Shown in pieces: positions 22,396 to 32,579 of a stretch of DNA of 64,000 bases. The position numbers and the translations under genes were made by a program. This DNA is from Brassica napus (taxonomy: Eukaryota; Streptophyta; Magnoliopsida; Brassicales; Brassicaceae), in NCBI RefSeq assembly GCF_020379485.1, contig NC_063445.1, positions 58,098,939-58,162,938 of the forward strand. Reading direction: 5' to 3'. How positions within the stretch are numbered: the first letter of the stretch is position 1; every line of letters begins with the position of its first letter. Below the pieces are notes generated by a model. The model was not told the DNA's origin, searched no databases, and saw nothing but the letters and a program-made list of their open reading frames with translations.

Positions 22396-23530
22396 ATGAA
22401 GAGCCAAGAGAAGAAGAACACTATCTCCAAAACGACAACATGACAGCCAGATCTCCACCATAGAAAAGAATTCAGACGTTATCTACATCCCTTTCGATCT
22501 AACCGAGGAGATACTCTCGAAACTCCCGGTGAAGTCACTTGCGAGGTTCCAATGTGTATCGAAGCTATGGTCATCTCTTATCACCAACTCCATCATGAGT
22601 TGGGCTTTGGCTAAGCCACGTCTACTAGTCATCTTCGACCGTCGGATGTTTGCATCTTCGGTTATATCTCTTTCTAGTTACCCTCTAAGCACATACGAAG
22701 AATCAGTACCCGCGGAACAAGACGGTCACGCATTAGTCAGTGTATTAAATTGCAATATTATGTATCAATATATCCGCGGATTAATCTGTTGTTTAACAAG
22801 CTCAAGTCAGTTTTTAATATACAACACTACAACGAGAGAATCCCTTTTATTACCAAAGATCGAATCAGAGATACCCGCAAGCTTTATGGACGGATTCTTC
22901 GGTTATGATCCCGTTGAGAATCAATACAAAGTGTTTTGCATGATTAGAGCTCGAGCGTCACAAACCTTTGAAGAGTCGTATAAAGTTTTCACATTGGGAG
23001 ATCCAAAGAAACAGTGGAGGATTATTCAAGGCTTTGAAACATTCTTATCTCCAACAATGACCACTAGGGTATGCATCAACGGAAAAATCTACTTCAGAGC
23101 TAGTGTAGGAAGGTATGGTAACATTCCAAAACCTAATGATTCTCAGAATATGTTGTTGAGCTTCGACGTTAGGTCAGAGAGATTTTATCACGCAGAGCTA
23201 CCGGATCAGTCTAGGAGTTTGACTTTGGTAAACTACAAAGGGATGTTTGATCTCGGGAAGATCATGCCGAGAAACAAGAATGGTGTAAGATTGTATTGTT
23301 CATGTCTTCTCCTATATTAAAGAGTTTAATTAGGATATAGCACTCGTATCGCTGGCGTCACTCCTAATGGTGAGATTATGATAATGCCGAAGAGATTGGA
23401 TCGTGCTAAACCATTATACGCAGAGTATTATGATCCGAAGCAAAAAAAGACTACAAAGAGTTGAACTGGAAAGCACCTTCAAGGGACCAAAAATGGATGT
23501 TCATATCTTTAGCTTCCCGGGGCATGTGTA
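22396..23530 (+). pseudogene. F-box protein pseudogene, copy 2
   Basis: The start ATG at 22396 (MKSQEKKNT) runs into a stop after 15 codons, because two bases present in copy 1 are missing near 22417. The F-box frame (IPFDLTEEILSKLPVKSLARFQCVSKLWSSLI) is open only without a start until Met at 22529. The FBA region is intact through FDVRSERFYHAELP to about 23284, then hits a stop at 23318-23320. The conserved segment TRIAGVTPNGEIMIMP appears in another frame from 23344, and a further shift occurs near 23460. An intron of about 50 bases around 23285-23333 could bridge one break but is too short for most plant introns. A shortened protein from 22529 is possible. Decay is more likely. Confidence 0.7.
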
Positions 23531-24395
23531 GAATGCATGTCTTTGTTGGACCTTACTTATACGCATTAATCGAAACATCAGTATATTACTTTGAATCTTC
23601 TATAATAACATACCGATTTTGATTTAGTTGAATTTTAGCTTTGGTTATTATGCATCTATATATTCTTTTTTTTTTTGACAAAGGGCTTTTTACACTATAT
23701 ATTCTTTTTGGTAAACATCTAACAACAGCATTTATTTTTTGCGCACAAATTAATATACATGGTCATATCTAACTACCAAGTAACCAAACCAATTTATATT
23801 TTTTAAATTCTAAAGAGTACGTACAAATATCTCGTAATACTCGAATTTTTATTATAGAACTTCCTCTACAGCAAAGAAATATTTTAGCATATGTTATTAT
23901 CACTCTGGCTTTGTAACTTCACAAACTAATTACTATTGTGGCCATATGGGTTTAAATCATATCAGAGTCTGTAGCTTTAGTGTCTCTGTTCACAAGTGAA
24001 TACACTATCTCTGTTTTAGACTTTTAGGTATATATCCTCCTTAAACATTGTATCATAGTTTAAGTTTTCTTTATTCTATTGGGTTGTATTTTAGACATAT
24101 TTCTGTTTTCTAACATGTTATGATTTTTATTATATAGTCATCAGAACCATAAGAGCATTTGGAGCTTGATGATTGGATGGAAGGTTGAATTAACTTGCGG
24201 TTCATTGCTTGATGTCAAAATCACATACTATCATTAGTATTCGTATCTTTTATGAACATCCATATGAATATTCTTTTTTGTAGGACCCGTTTATTTTTTC
24301 TCCATTGTTCGTCGCAATGACGAGGAAGAAAAAAAAATGCTTCTATCTCAAAATATTGTCAGAAAATCCGAAAACAAGAAAAAGTGTATACAAAT
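23531..24395. other. Spacer downstream of F-box copy 2
   Basis: AT-rich sequence without a supported gene. It contains the 24-nt micro-insertion at 23671-23694. Confidence 0.5.
23656..23709 (-). mobile_element. Micro-insertion (24 nt) with perfect 15-nt duplication
   Basis: CTATATATTCTTTTT at 23656-23670 and 23695-23709 flanks a 24-nt insert that begins with six T, continues GACAAAGGGC and ends TTTTTACA. Read on the minus strand it is a short sequence ending in TTTGTC plus poly-A, which could be the extreme 3' end of a retroposon. Confidence 0.65.
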
Positions 24396-24439
24396 TCAAT
24401 AATTGAGGCTGGCCAAAAAAAAAAAATCAATGATTGAGG
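24396..24439 (+). mobile_element. Micro-insertion (18 nt) with 13-nt duplication
   Basis: TCAATAATTGAGG (24396-24408) and TCAATGATTGAGG (24427-24439) flank CTGGCC followed by twelve A (24409-24426). This is a plus-oriented tail with six bases of body. The duplication has one mismatch. Confidence 0.6.
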
Positions 24440-24473
24440 ACTATATGGTGCCATGTCTTTTCCTAACTCCTAA

Positions 24474-25403
24474 GAGCATCTCCAGTATATTACTCCATAT
24501 TTTACTTCAAAATGGTGCAACACTAAAATAGAGTAAAGTTTTACTCCAATGTATTACTCCATTTTATACACCAAAAAATAATATATTTTATTAATAATAG
24601 TTAATAATACCTTATACTTGTAAAAATTTACTAATTAACCCCAAATATTTTATGTTTACAAAAATTCCTTAAAATATAATTTATTTAAATTAAACATTTA
24701 TTATTAAAAAGTACAAGAAATCATAAAATAAAATAAAAGACAATATATAAGTTGGTTTAATAATGGCACTAGAATATTTTTTCTCACAAATGATCAACTA
24801 ATACATTTCGTAGTGAAACATAAGCTTATTTATCTTTGATATTCTTAAATCGAACAAAAAAATTTTGAAAGGACATTTTCATCTTCTGCAATTTTGGTAT
24901 CTAGAGGTGTAGCTTTTCTTCCAAGTTCAGTTAGTGTAGTGAATTCACGTTCATCCTCAATTATCATGTTATGTAAAATTATACATGTAGTCATGATGTC
25001 ATGTAACATATTTTTTTTCTAAAACCGAACATGTCTTTTCACAATAGCGAAACACAACGGTAGATCATTTTATGTTATATTTATTTTATATTATTATTAT
25101 TTTTTAATTATAGTATATATTTTTATGTAAAATTATTAAATAATGGAATATCTTGTTTATTTATGTTATTGTATCATTTTAAAGTATTAGTTAAGTGAAA
25201 AATAAAAACATTAAAAATTTAAAGGACCATTTCACAAATAAAAAAAATTCAACACCAAAATGGAGTAATTGGTAAGATTACTCAATGAATGGAGTAACCC
25301 TAGCAATTACTCCATTTTAAAGTTGAAAATGAAGTAGGATTGGAGAAGATTTTACTCCAAAATGATGTTTGGAGTAGAAAATGGAGTAGGGTTGGAGATG
25401 TTC
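24474..25403. mobile_element. PIF/Harbinger-like non-autonomous element with transposase remnant
   Basis: Length is 930 bp. The left end GAGCATCTCCAGTATATTAC and the inverted right end GAACATCTCCAACCCTACTC match, with ACTCCATTTT motifs next to both. The target TAA is duplicated at 24471-24473 and 25404-25406, as is typical of Harbinger. The interior at about 24860-25060, read on the minus strand, still resembles Harbinger transposase: CFAIVKRHVR and, further on, TTCIILHNMIIEDE-like sequence followed by a TELGRKATPL-like part. It is therefore a deletion derivative, not a de novo MITE. No open frame remains. Confidence 0.8.
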
Positions 25404-25816
25404 TAAGGTGCACTAGTTGTATTAGTTGCAACTTATAAGTACGTTTTTTTTAATTAGTTGTTATATGACTGTTTAATTATATTTTAAAATTTTGAAATTC
25501 ATATAACCTTAATAATACCAAACAGAGTACAAATTAAAAATCTGAATTTATTTATTTTTGAAATTATTGGCAGACATGATTCAGGGATTGGTAGCACACA
25601 CTTGTTTAATTTAATTGAGAAACAATCGTTGACTTCATAAATACAAACAAAATACTGCAATAACATTATACCAAAATTCGATGATTTCTATGAAAAATTA
25701 TATATTAATATAAGAACTGTTTTTTTTTTTAAATGTTAGAAGTATATATATGCTGCCAATACGTTAGTTTCCACCACTATTGACCCAAAACGCTTCTCTC
25801 TCTAAGTTTCGGGGAC
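25404..25816. other. Promoter and leader of the small gene at 25817
   Basis: AT-rich upstream region. The last 40 bases are a pyrimidine-rich leader with a CTTCTCTCTCT stretch. No other gene is seen. Confidence 0.4.
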
Positions 25817-26302
25817 ATGGAGGTAGTTCATTCTGACCCGGCCCATGATCCGGAAACCCGATACGATCCACGCTGCTGCTCCTGCTTCCCCAGCTTCCGA
25901 TCGAGAAGCTCAACCGCCCTGGGATACTCCTCCTGGGGACGAATCCGCACCGCCGACGATAACAACAATCACGGCCCCGACGAGCCGCGGTGGTGGAAAC
26001 GCGCGGCTCTGAAGGTCCGAGAGTGGTCGGAGATCGCGGCCGGTCCGCGGTGGAAGACGTTCATCCGGCGGTTCAACCGCGATCCGCGGCGGGGACGCGA
26101 CTGGGACGCGGGGGAGAAGTTTCAGTACGATCCGTTGAGCTACGCTCTGAACTTCGACGACGACGACGAGGACGAGTACGTCGGGTTGGGAGGATTCAGA
26201 AGCTTCTCGACGCGATACGCTGCCGTTCCGGTGCAGTCAGGGAAGGCTCCGGCGGTTTCTCCGTCTGCGTTGACGCCGCGTAAGGAGATAACGGAGAGTT
26301 AG
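25817..26302 (+). CDS. Small intronless protein of unknown function (like At5g62865)
   Basis: One uninterrupted frame of 161 codons, far richer in GC than its surroundings. It has a cysteine cluster (RCCSCFPSFRSRSS, residues 19-32) that could be acylated. A tryptophan and arginine rich core follows (PRWWKRAALKVREWSEI and PRWKTFIRRFNRDPRRGRDW), then EKFQYDPLSYALNF and an acidic run DDDDEDEY. The pattern is found in a family of small plant proteins of unknown role, and the place beside the F-box gene and SWEET5 fits At5g62865. The start codon follows a C/T-rich leader, and no better upstream ATG exists in frame. Function is unknown. Confidence 0.8.
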   Translation: MEVVHSDPAHDPETRYDPRCCSCFPSFRSRSSTALGYSSWGRIRTADDNNNHGPDEPRWWKRAALKVREWSEIAAGPRWKTFIRRFNRDPRRGRDWDAGEKFQYDPLSYALNFDDDDEDEYVGLGGFRSFSTRYAAVPVQSGKAPAVSPSALTPRKEITES

Positions 26303-27515
26303 TGGGCGCGTGTGGCAAACGCGTATGCGCGTGGTGGAAAAGCTGTCAAAATGGTTGACTGTTTACGTTTTTTTGTTTCCTTTTTATTTTGTGATAATTA
26401 AGAATACGATCAACTCTCAATTATTTATTTATTATCATTGATTTTTTTGTTTTGTTTTAAGACGTTTTCTGGCGATATAATGATGTAAATTAGCTGTACA
26501 GCATATGTGGAGAAGTAATGTTTAAGTTAATTATATGATTAGTTGCTTGGCATGATTTGTTCATTTTAATATTCTACGTTAGCTTTTTGATTCCTCTTTC
26601 AAATCTCTTTATAATTCGAAAAATCAGTGACAGTTGGTTTTGTAAGTCTATTAACTTTACAGGATTGGTTGATCATAGATTTCCATCGTGTTTATTAAAT
26701 AAATTGACAATAATTCGCAGCCGGGTTCGTCTTCGTCTGTTTTTGAACTAATGTTACATATACTAGGTGTTTTGTCCGCACATTCAGACATAATCATCTT
26801 ACGAATACTTATTATTCTACGTTTTATTAGTTTAAAATCAGTATTAGAAAACTCTAATTGGTGAACATGGTGAAGGAAAAAAATTATGGTGAATTTTTTG
26901 TTTATCATAATTTATACTATTAGTTAAGTTGAAATTTTAGTCAAATTATTGAAAGGTAGATCTCACTTTTTCCTTCTAAATTCTCCATGGAGGAATGAAT
27001 TTATAAGAAAAAATTTCACTATGCAATTTTGATAAGGAACAAACTGAACTAAAATTCGTTTTTTTTTCCAATTCTTCAAATGAAATTTTATTTTTTATTT
27101 TATTCATTTTTTTCATTCTTCTAGTGGTCACTAACTCAAGCTATAGTGTTTCACGGATTAAACTTAAACTCATTTAAAGTAAAAGTAAGAAAAATTATTT
27201 TGAACTCAGTCACAAGTTAAATTATTATTTATGGTTTTAAATAGTTGAATCAAACATCAAATTATTTATATATGTCAAATAACATTCACCAAACTATGTA
27301 GTTATTATTGTATTAAAAGTTTTAAAACACTCATATATTAAAAATAGTTTAGAAAATATCTTTATATAAATATTTTTGTTTAACTAATATTTAATTATAA
27401 ACTGTTTTATATCTTAGTTTTTTAACTTTTTAATAAAAAAATATTGTTTTCAGATAGCAGCACAATATATATAAGAATTATCTTAATTTATAAATATATT
27501 TCACAATTTTATTAT
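26303..27515. other. AT-rich spacer
   Basis: The 3' UTR of the preceding gene, then sequence of low complexity. I see no gene and no clear element ends. Confidence 0.45.
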
Positions 27516-28110
27516 ATTAGTTTATAATTAATTATTTAATATAACATATAAATTTAATATTATTAAAATATAATGTGTGTTTTATTATATATAAAATTCA
27601 TTACGGGTTTTGTGAAAATTAATAAACACTCAGTTAAAAACTAATAATAAATCAATGACATATATAAAAGCTTAAACCCTAATAAAATATGACAAATAAG
27701 AAAATAAGAGTTTTAATATAACATATAGATTTAAATATTATTAAATCGAAATTCGTTTTTAATTATATATAAAATTCATTACAGATATTTTTTAAATTAA
27801 TAAATTAGTGATTCGGCTAAAAATTATTAATAAATCAATGACTCAGCTAAAACCTAACAAAAACATGACAAATAAACAATATTGACTAAAATCATGGAAA
27901 ATATGACAAATAAGCAAAATCAAAATAATCATATATCTAATTACATATTTTATTATATTATTTAAATTAATAAATTATGGACTCAACTAAAAACTATTAA
28001 TAAATTAATAAATTAATGACTCAGCTTAACCCTAATTAAAACATGACAAATAAACAAAATTACCTAAAATCATGAAAATCATGACAAATAAGCTAGATCA
28101 CTTCATAAAT
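27516..28110. repeat. Imperfect tandem repeat, about 180-190 bp x 3
   Basis: Three successive blocks share AATTCATTACRG, the phrase ATAAATCAATGACTCAGCTAA and the phrase CATGACAAATAARCAAAA. The blocks start near 27530, 27715 and 27925, with many substitutions. All are very AT-rich. The array ends near an ATAATAGTATAGATATAC motif (28110-28127). Confidence 0.5.
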
Positions 28111-28520
28111 AATAGTATAGATATACATTATGATATAAGTATATAAATACGAAAAGAGCTCCCGTACATATATAAACCTAAAACGACTAGAAAAATTATA
28201 AAATGTTCAACTTAAAATATTTTTGATAGCTGTAGATTTCAAAGTATTTATCAAATAGCAAGTTCAATAGTAATAGATTTATTATATTTTTACAAATAAT
28301 GATAATAATAAATTCATCATTTTAATATAAATATCTAAAATATATCAATGTTTTTAAAATAAAATTAATTTTTATTAGTTATTTTATTTTGATTTGATTA
28401 TTGAGAATATAAGTCTAATTAAGATAAATAATAGAGTAATCTTTTCAACTAAAAAATGGTAAATTTTTTATAAGTATAAGATTTTATTTGCAATTATTAA
28501 TAAAACAAAAATGAAATCAT
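28111..28520. other. AT-rich spacer between the tandem repeat and a Harbinger-like end
   Basis: Low-complexity AT-rich sequence in which I see no gene and no element ends. Confidence 0.4.
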
Positions 28521-28524
28521 TTAA

Positions 28525-28634
28525 GAAATATTATTTTTGGAGTAGAAAATGGAGTAATACATTGGAGTAAAATCTTTCTCCATTTTGGTGTTGCACCATT
28601 TTGGAGTAAAAAATGAGGTAATACATTGCTCTAA
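28525..28634. mobile_element. Fragment of a Harbinger-like repeat
   Basis: GGAGTAGAAAATGGAGTAAT, ACTCCATTTTGG-type motifs and the end TTGCTCTAAGC are alike to the ends of the element at 24474-25403. Only one end is seen, and the left end could not be located. Confidence 0.45.
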
Positions 28635-29045
28635 GCCCTAAATTTCCTCTACGTTGGTTTGATAGGCGCATAGGGTAAACTCGCAACGAACGAGGTTCAG
28701 GATCCTAGTCTGTGGCGGCATTGATCCCTACTTCTTGAGAGGTAAACTTAGGAATACAATCTTAATCATCCTTTGATTCGACTATTTTCATTATTCTAAG
28801 CTTATCTTGATAGGTATAGTTCTGAAAGTGTATCATTACATTGTCGTCTTATTTACAGTGTAGTTTAACAAATGCATTAATGTTCTAATTAATTAGATCA
28901 GCAATATTGTTTCAGAATTTGGATTTCATTTCTACCAGTTTCTTGAAACTATATTCATCAAAACAAAAATCCATCGACTTCTCTATCTGGTTCGTGGTGG
29001 GTTTTTCAACAGTTACATACTTAAAAGGGCGAGCAGCTCAAGACA

Positions 29046-29591
29046 ATGGTGCATGATGGCAACAAGCAATATGGATGGACCAATCTTGAGCCTAAGTACA
29101 CTTCAACAGCTCGTGAGTTGTATAGGCATCTTCTTGCTGAAGAGCGGTGTGCCATTTAATTAGTTTGATAGTGTAGTGTTGATTAAAACTTGACCCTTGT
29201 GGACAGTGGTATCTCTGCGATGGACACTTGTTTATTTGGGAATCCTCTTAATATCCATGATCTTCGTAAGGATGTGACAGATCTGATGCAGAACTTACAT
29301 GGCAAAGAGGCTAAAGCCATCCCTTGGGACACTCGAAAAGAATGGGTCGACATTATCTGTGGCCGAGTAAGTTGTACCACACTCGAATCTCTCCCAGGTT
29401 TTGGAGCTTTCCAATTTTTCTGATAAACATCATTTTTGGTTGTTTTTTTTTTCCAACAGATCTTAACAGTTACACATCGGGTTACTATGGAAGGGGATCT
29501 TCGAGATCAAGTTGCTAAGCTGAAAAATGATGCGTGGGACTTGCTCTACCAAGTTATAGATGAGAAAGTAAAAGTGATCAAGCGTGATTAA
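29046..29591 (+). CDS. Unrecognised small protein, three-exon candidate gene
   Basis: Three exons join in frame: 29046-29146, 29207-29366 and 29460-29591 (393 nt, 130 residues). The start is MVHDGNKQYGWTNLEPKY. The middle has LFGNPLNIHDLRKDVTDLMQ and GKEAKAIPWDTRKEW. The end has GDLRDQVAKLKNDAWDLLYQ and stops after KVIKRD. Both introns have GT..AG ends, but the first is only 60 bases. Its sequence is repeated after the gene at about 29634-29699, which suggests a lost tandem copy. Charged, helical, no signal peptide or membrane helix. A possible 5' UTR intron lies upstream (GTAAAC near 28741 to TTTCAG near 28914). I do not recognise the family. It may be a real small gene or a captured fragment. 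Confidence 0.4.
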
Positions 29592-30332
29592 GAACTTTAA
29601 GTGTAGTATTGTAACATCCATCTCATCCTCTTTCGAGAGTGGTGTGCCATTTAGTTTGATAGTGTCTAGTGTTCATTAAAACCTGACCCTTTTGAGAATT
29701 GTGTTACGTGAAACGTAACGATTCTGGTCAAAAGCAAATGATCTCAAGAAAATTAGAGAATATTCATAGAATTAAAGAACTGAGTACAAGGTTCAGAGAC
29801 GTTCATGGCGTCTCCTTTCTCTCTTTAACCACTAAAACCCCGATACCCCCTTTCCAAAACCCTACAGCTCATATATAGATAAAGCATAAAGTTAAAGTAA
29901 CTAAACCATGGTTACTCTTTATTAAACTAGAGTTATTTCTTCTTATCCTCTCTTAACCGATGCTCACACGTATCAAATTGCTTCTTGTAAAACTCAGCAT
30001 GTAGTTCATAAGTGTAAAAGCATTTAAGTTGTTAAATGTATGTTTGTCTTCATCTCTATTTACTTATTCCTTGATATTTGATCTATGCTAAGGCATTGGT
30101 TCCAATTCTATCAATCACTTGACCACAAGACTTGCATTCTCATAAACTGGGAAAAAAAAATCATAATCATGTGTCATATAGCCAGAGGCAACTGAAATAG
30201 TCTTTTGGAACAAATCTCAAACCTGTGCTCGATAGTACATTACGGGCAGTTCTGATTCAATACAAGTTTGATGGTCAACTATAGACAATCAAATGCGGCC
30301 CGCTACACGTTTTAACTTCAAATCAAATGTTT
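29592..30332. other. Spacer with a short palindrome
   Basis: It contains the repeat of the 29.1-kb intron (29634-29699) and a perfect inverted repeat GTTACGT-GAA-ACGTAAC at 29703-29719. No gene is supported. Confidence 0.45.
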
Positions 30333-30345
30333 CTTTAGTGACGTT

Positions 30346-30703
30346 TTTTTTTTGGGGCAAACACACAAACATTCATTCATAATAAAGAGTTTACACCCCA
30401 TTAGAGGGGGTTGAGTTCAGCAATGACAAGGCTGACTTTACAACAGAGTCAGCCAGCCCATTACTCAAACGTGGAACAAACGAAAAGGAGACTACATCAA
30501 AAGAAGAACTGAAATGATAAATGTCGAACAAAATTCCGAACAAAGCTGGCAATGATCCTCCTTCTTTCAATAATTTCAGAGTCTGACAGTATCATCAGAG
30601 ATTTAATGTTCAACGAGGCGGTATACATAACCGCCGAACGGATTTAATGTTCAACGAGGCGGCATACATAACCGCCGAACAAAGCTGGCAATGATCCTCC
30701 TTC
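30346..30703 (-). mobile_element. 5'-truncated LINE tail (ribonuclease H region and poly-A)
   Basis: A T tract at 30344-30353 is the tail. CTTTAGTGACGTT is duplicated at 30333-30345 and 30704-30716. The minus strand still reads as the end of a plant LINE ribonuclease H domain: SLMILSDSEI, then DVVSFSFVPRLSNGLADSVV and KSALSLLNSTPSNGVNSLL followed by a stop. Inside, a 40-base unit with a GGCGGT..ACCGCC hairpin is repeated in tandem (30600-30640 and 30641-30680). The phrase CGAACAAAGCTGGCAATGAT recurs at 30538 and 30677. Confidence 0.75.
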
Positions 30704-30716
30704 CTTTAGTGACGTT

Positions 30717-31289
30717 ATCCTTACTTACCAGCAGGACATATTAATTTAAAATTTAGCATAAAACTTTAGTTACTATTTACGTTTAGTAATACGACTTTGT
30801 TCTGAATCATATGATATCTAAAATCGCATGATTAAGTACATGTATTTTCAATATAAAAATGTTTATGTATATTACTCCATATGTATTATTTTAAGAGGTG
30901 TTTAAGGTTTTTTGCACAAATATTAAAAAAATACAAATATTTATGTAATTGGCTTTGGTTACATAAAATAACATTAAATAAAACTAATTCAACCAATTAA
31001 AAAAATAGAAATATTTTATAATTGGTCAAAATTTTTAAATAACATTAAATTTCATCTAAAATTGTGAGAACATCATTTATTTTGAAACAAAATCAAAATC
31101 ATTAAACATCAATTAAATTGATACGGAGGGAGTACATTTTATTATAGTCTAATGATAATTAGTTCCTACCATTTTTTCCATGTTTTTATCATTTGATTGT
31201 ATTACTAGACATCTACTTCTTATTTAAATTGTAGATCTTAATTTGGAAGTGTTGGGTGGGGATAACTTGTAAAATAATACACTTTTAGA
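30717..31289. other. AT-rich spacer
   Basis: I see nothing coding or repeated with confidence. A TACGGAGGGAGTA motif near 31121-31133 is typical of the ends of some plant MITEs, but no partner was found. Confidence 0.4.
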
Positions 31290-31297
31290 CTATAGAG

Positions 31298-32571
31298 CAG
31301 GGCCGTCTTTTTGCACGTGCAAGTGGAGCGGTCGAACAGGGTCCAAAATTTTAGAGGGCCCATAATTTTTTATATTTTAGTAATAGTATAAATATAAAAT
31401 CATATATTTATAAAAAAATTACATAGCTATATGTAAATTTAATTTTCGTTTTTATTAATTACAAATTTTATTTTGTTAACATAACCAACAAAAAGGCAAT
31501 AAGTTAGGAAGTAATTAGCATTTATATCAATTATAAATTTTGGAAAGTAAAAAAAATAGCTGTTGGTGTTTGTTTTAATATACAATGTAAGTTTAGAAAG
31601 TTAATATTCTAATTTGATTATGTTTAGGAAAATATTATTAATTAGTGATTATAAATATGGATAGAAATATATAATTTTTTCACCAAGTTTACCTTCAGTT
31701 GATGAGATCTCAACAAGTTTACCTTCAGTTGTTCCACAATCTAGTGAGGAATTATTTAGGATTGAGTATTTTTTATGCATAGTTGATCAAGCAATTACTT
31801 CACTTACTAAAACGTGTTATTCAAAGAAAAAGAAAATTTGATGAGATCTCAACAAGTTTACCTTCAGTTGTTCCACAATCTAGTGATGAATTATTTAGGA
31901 TTGAGTATTTTTTATGCATAGTTGATCAAGCAATTACTTCACTTACTAAAAGGTTTGAACAATATCAAGAGTATGAAAAGATTTTTGGTTTTTTATTTAA
32001 CCCTGAAAAATGGTTTTCTTTAGATGATATGACTTTAAATAATTATTGTAGTAGTTTTGCAAATGCTTTTAAAAAAGGTGAGAATTTTGACGTTAGTGGA
32101 GATGAATTGTTTATAGAATTAAAATTACTTAGAGAAGTTATGCCAAAAGAGATAGTTTATCCTATTGATATTTTGAATTATTTGATGCGTGCTAATTGTT
32201 TTCCAAGTGCTATTGTTGCTTATAGAATTTTACTAACTATTCCTGTAACTGTTGCATCTGCAGAGAGAAGTTTTTCGAAACTAAAATTGTTGAAGTCATA
32301 TCTGCGGACAACGATGATACAAGAAAGGTTAAATGGGCTAGCGATGATTGCAATTGAAAACGATATTTTGGAGAAAATCAAGTTTGATGATTTGGTCGAT
32401 GATTTTGCATCAAAAAAAGCTAGAAGAATAGCGTTATTTAGATGAAAAAATTAGATTGGTATATCCATTTTACATTATAACAATATTTTGTCATAAATTA
32501 TTTTAGGTTATAAAAAAGGGCCTTATTTTTTGTTTTTTAACAGGGTCTCTCTAAAGTTTGAGACGGCCCTG
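31298..32571 (+). mobile_element. hAT transposon, internally deleted
   Basis: Length is 1274 bp. Ends CAGGGCCGTCTTTTTGC and (inverted) CAGGGCCGTCTCAAAC are matching terminal repeats. The 8-bp target CTATAGAG is perfectly duplicated at 31290-31297 and 32572-32579. The interior keeps the C-terminal part of a hAT transposase (next entry). A 110-base piece at 31700-31812 is repeated at 31839-31951 with the same coding sequence, so the internal structure was rearranged. The missing 5' part of the transposase makes it non-autonomous. Confidence 0.9.
31783..32445 (+). pseudogene. hAT transposase C-terminal fragment (dimerisation domain)
   Basis: An open frame of 220 codons. The hATC signature lies near the C-terminus: AIVAYRILLTIPVTVASAER, then SFSKLKLLKSYLRTTM and RLNGLAMIAIE. 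Upstream is the usual FLFNPEKWFSLDD-type region. The zinc-finger and catalytic core of a complete transposase (usually 600-700 residues) are absent. The first 25 codons derive from the end of the internal duplication. It is not expected to work alone. Confidence 0.85.
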
Positions 32572-32579
32572 CTATAGAG

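Noticed and set aside
23284..23333. A 50-base intron that would repair the first break in F-box copy 2
   Set aside because: Shorter than nearly all plant introns, and at least two other frame breaks would remain.
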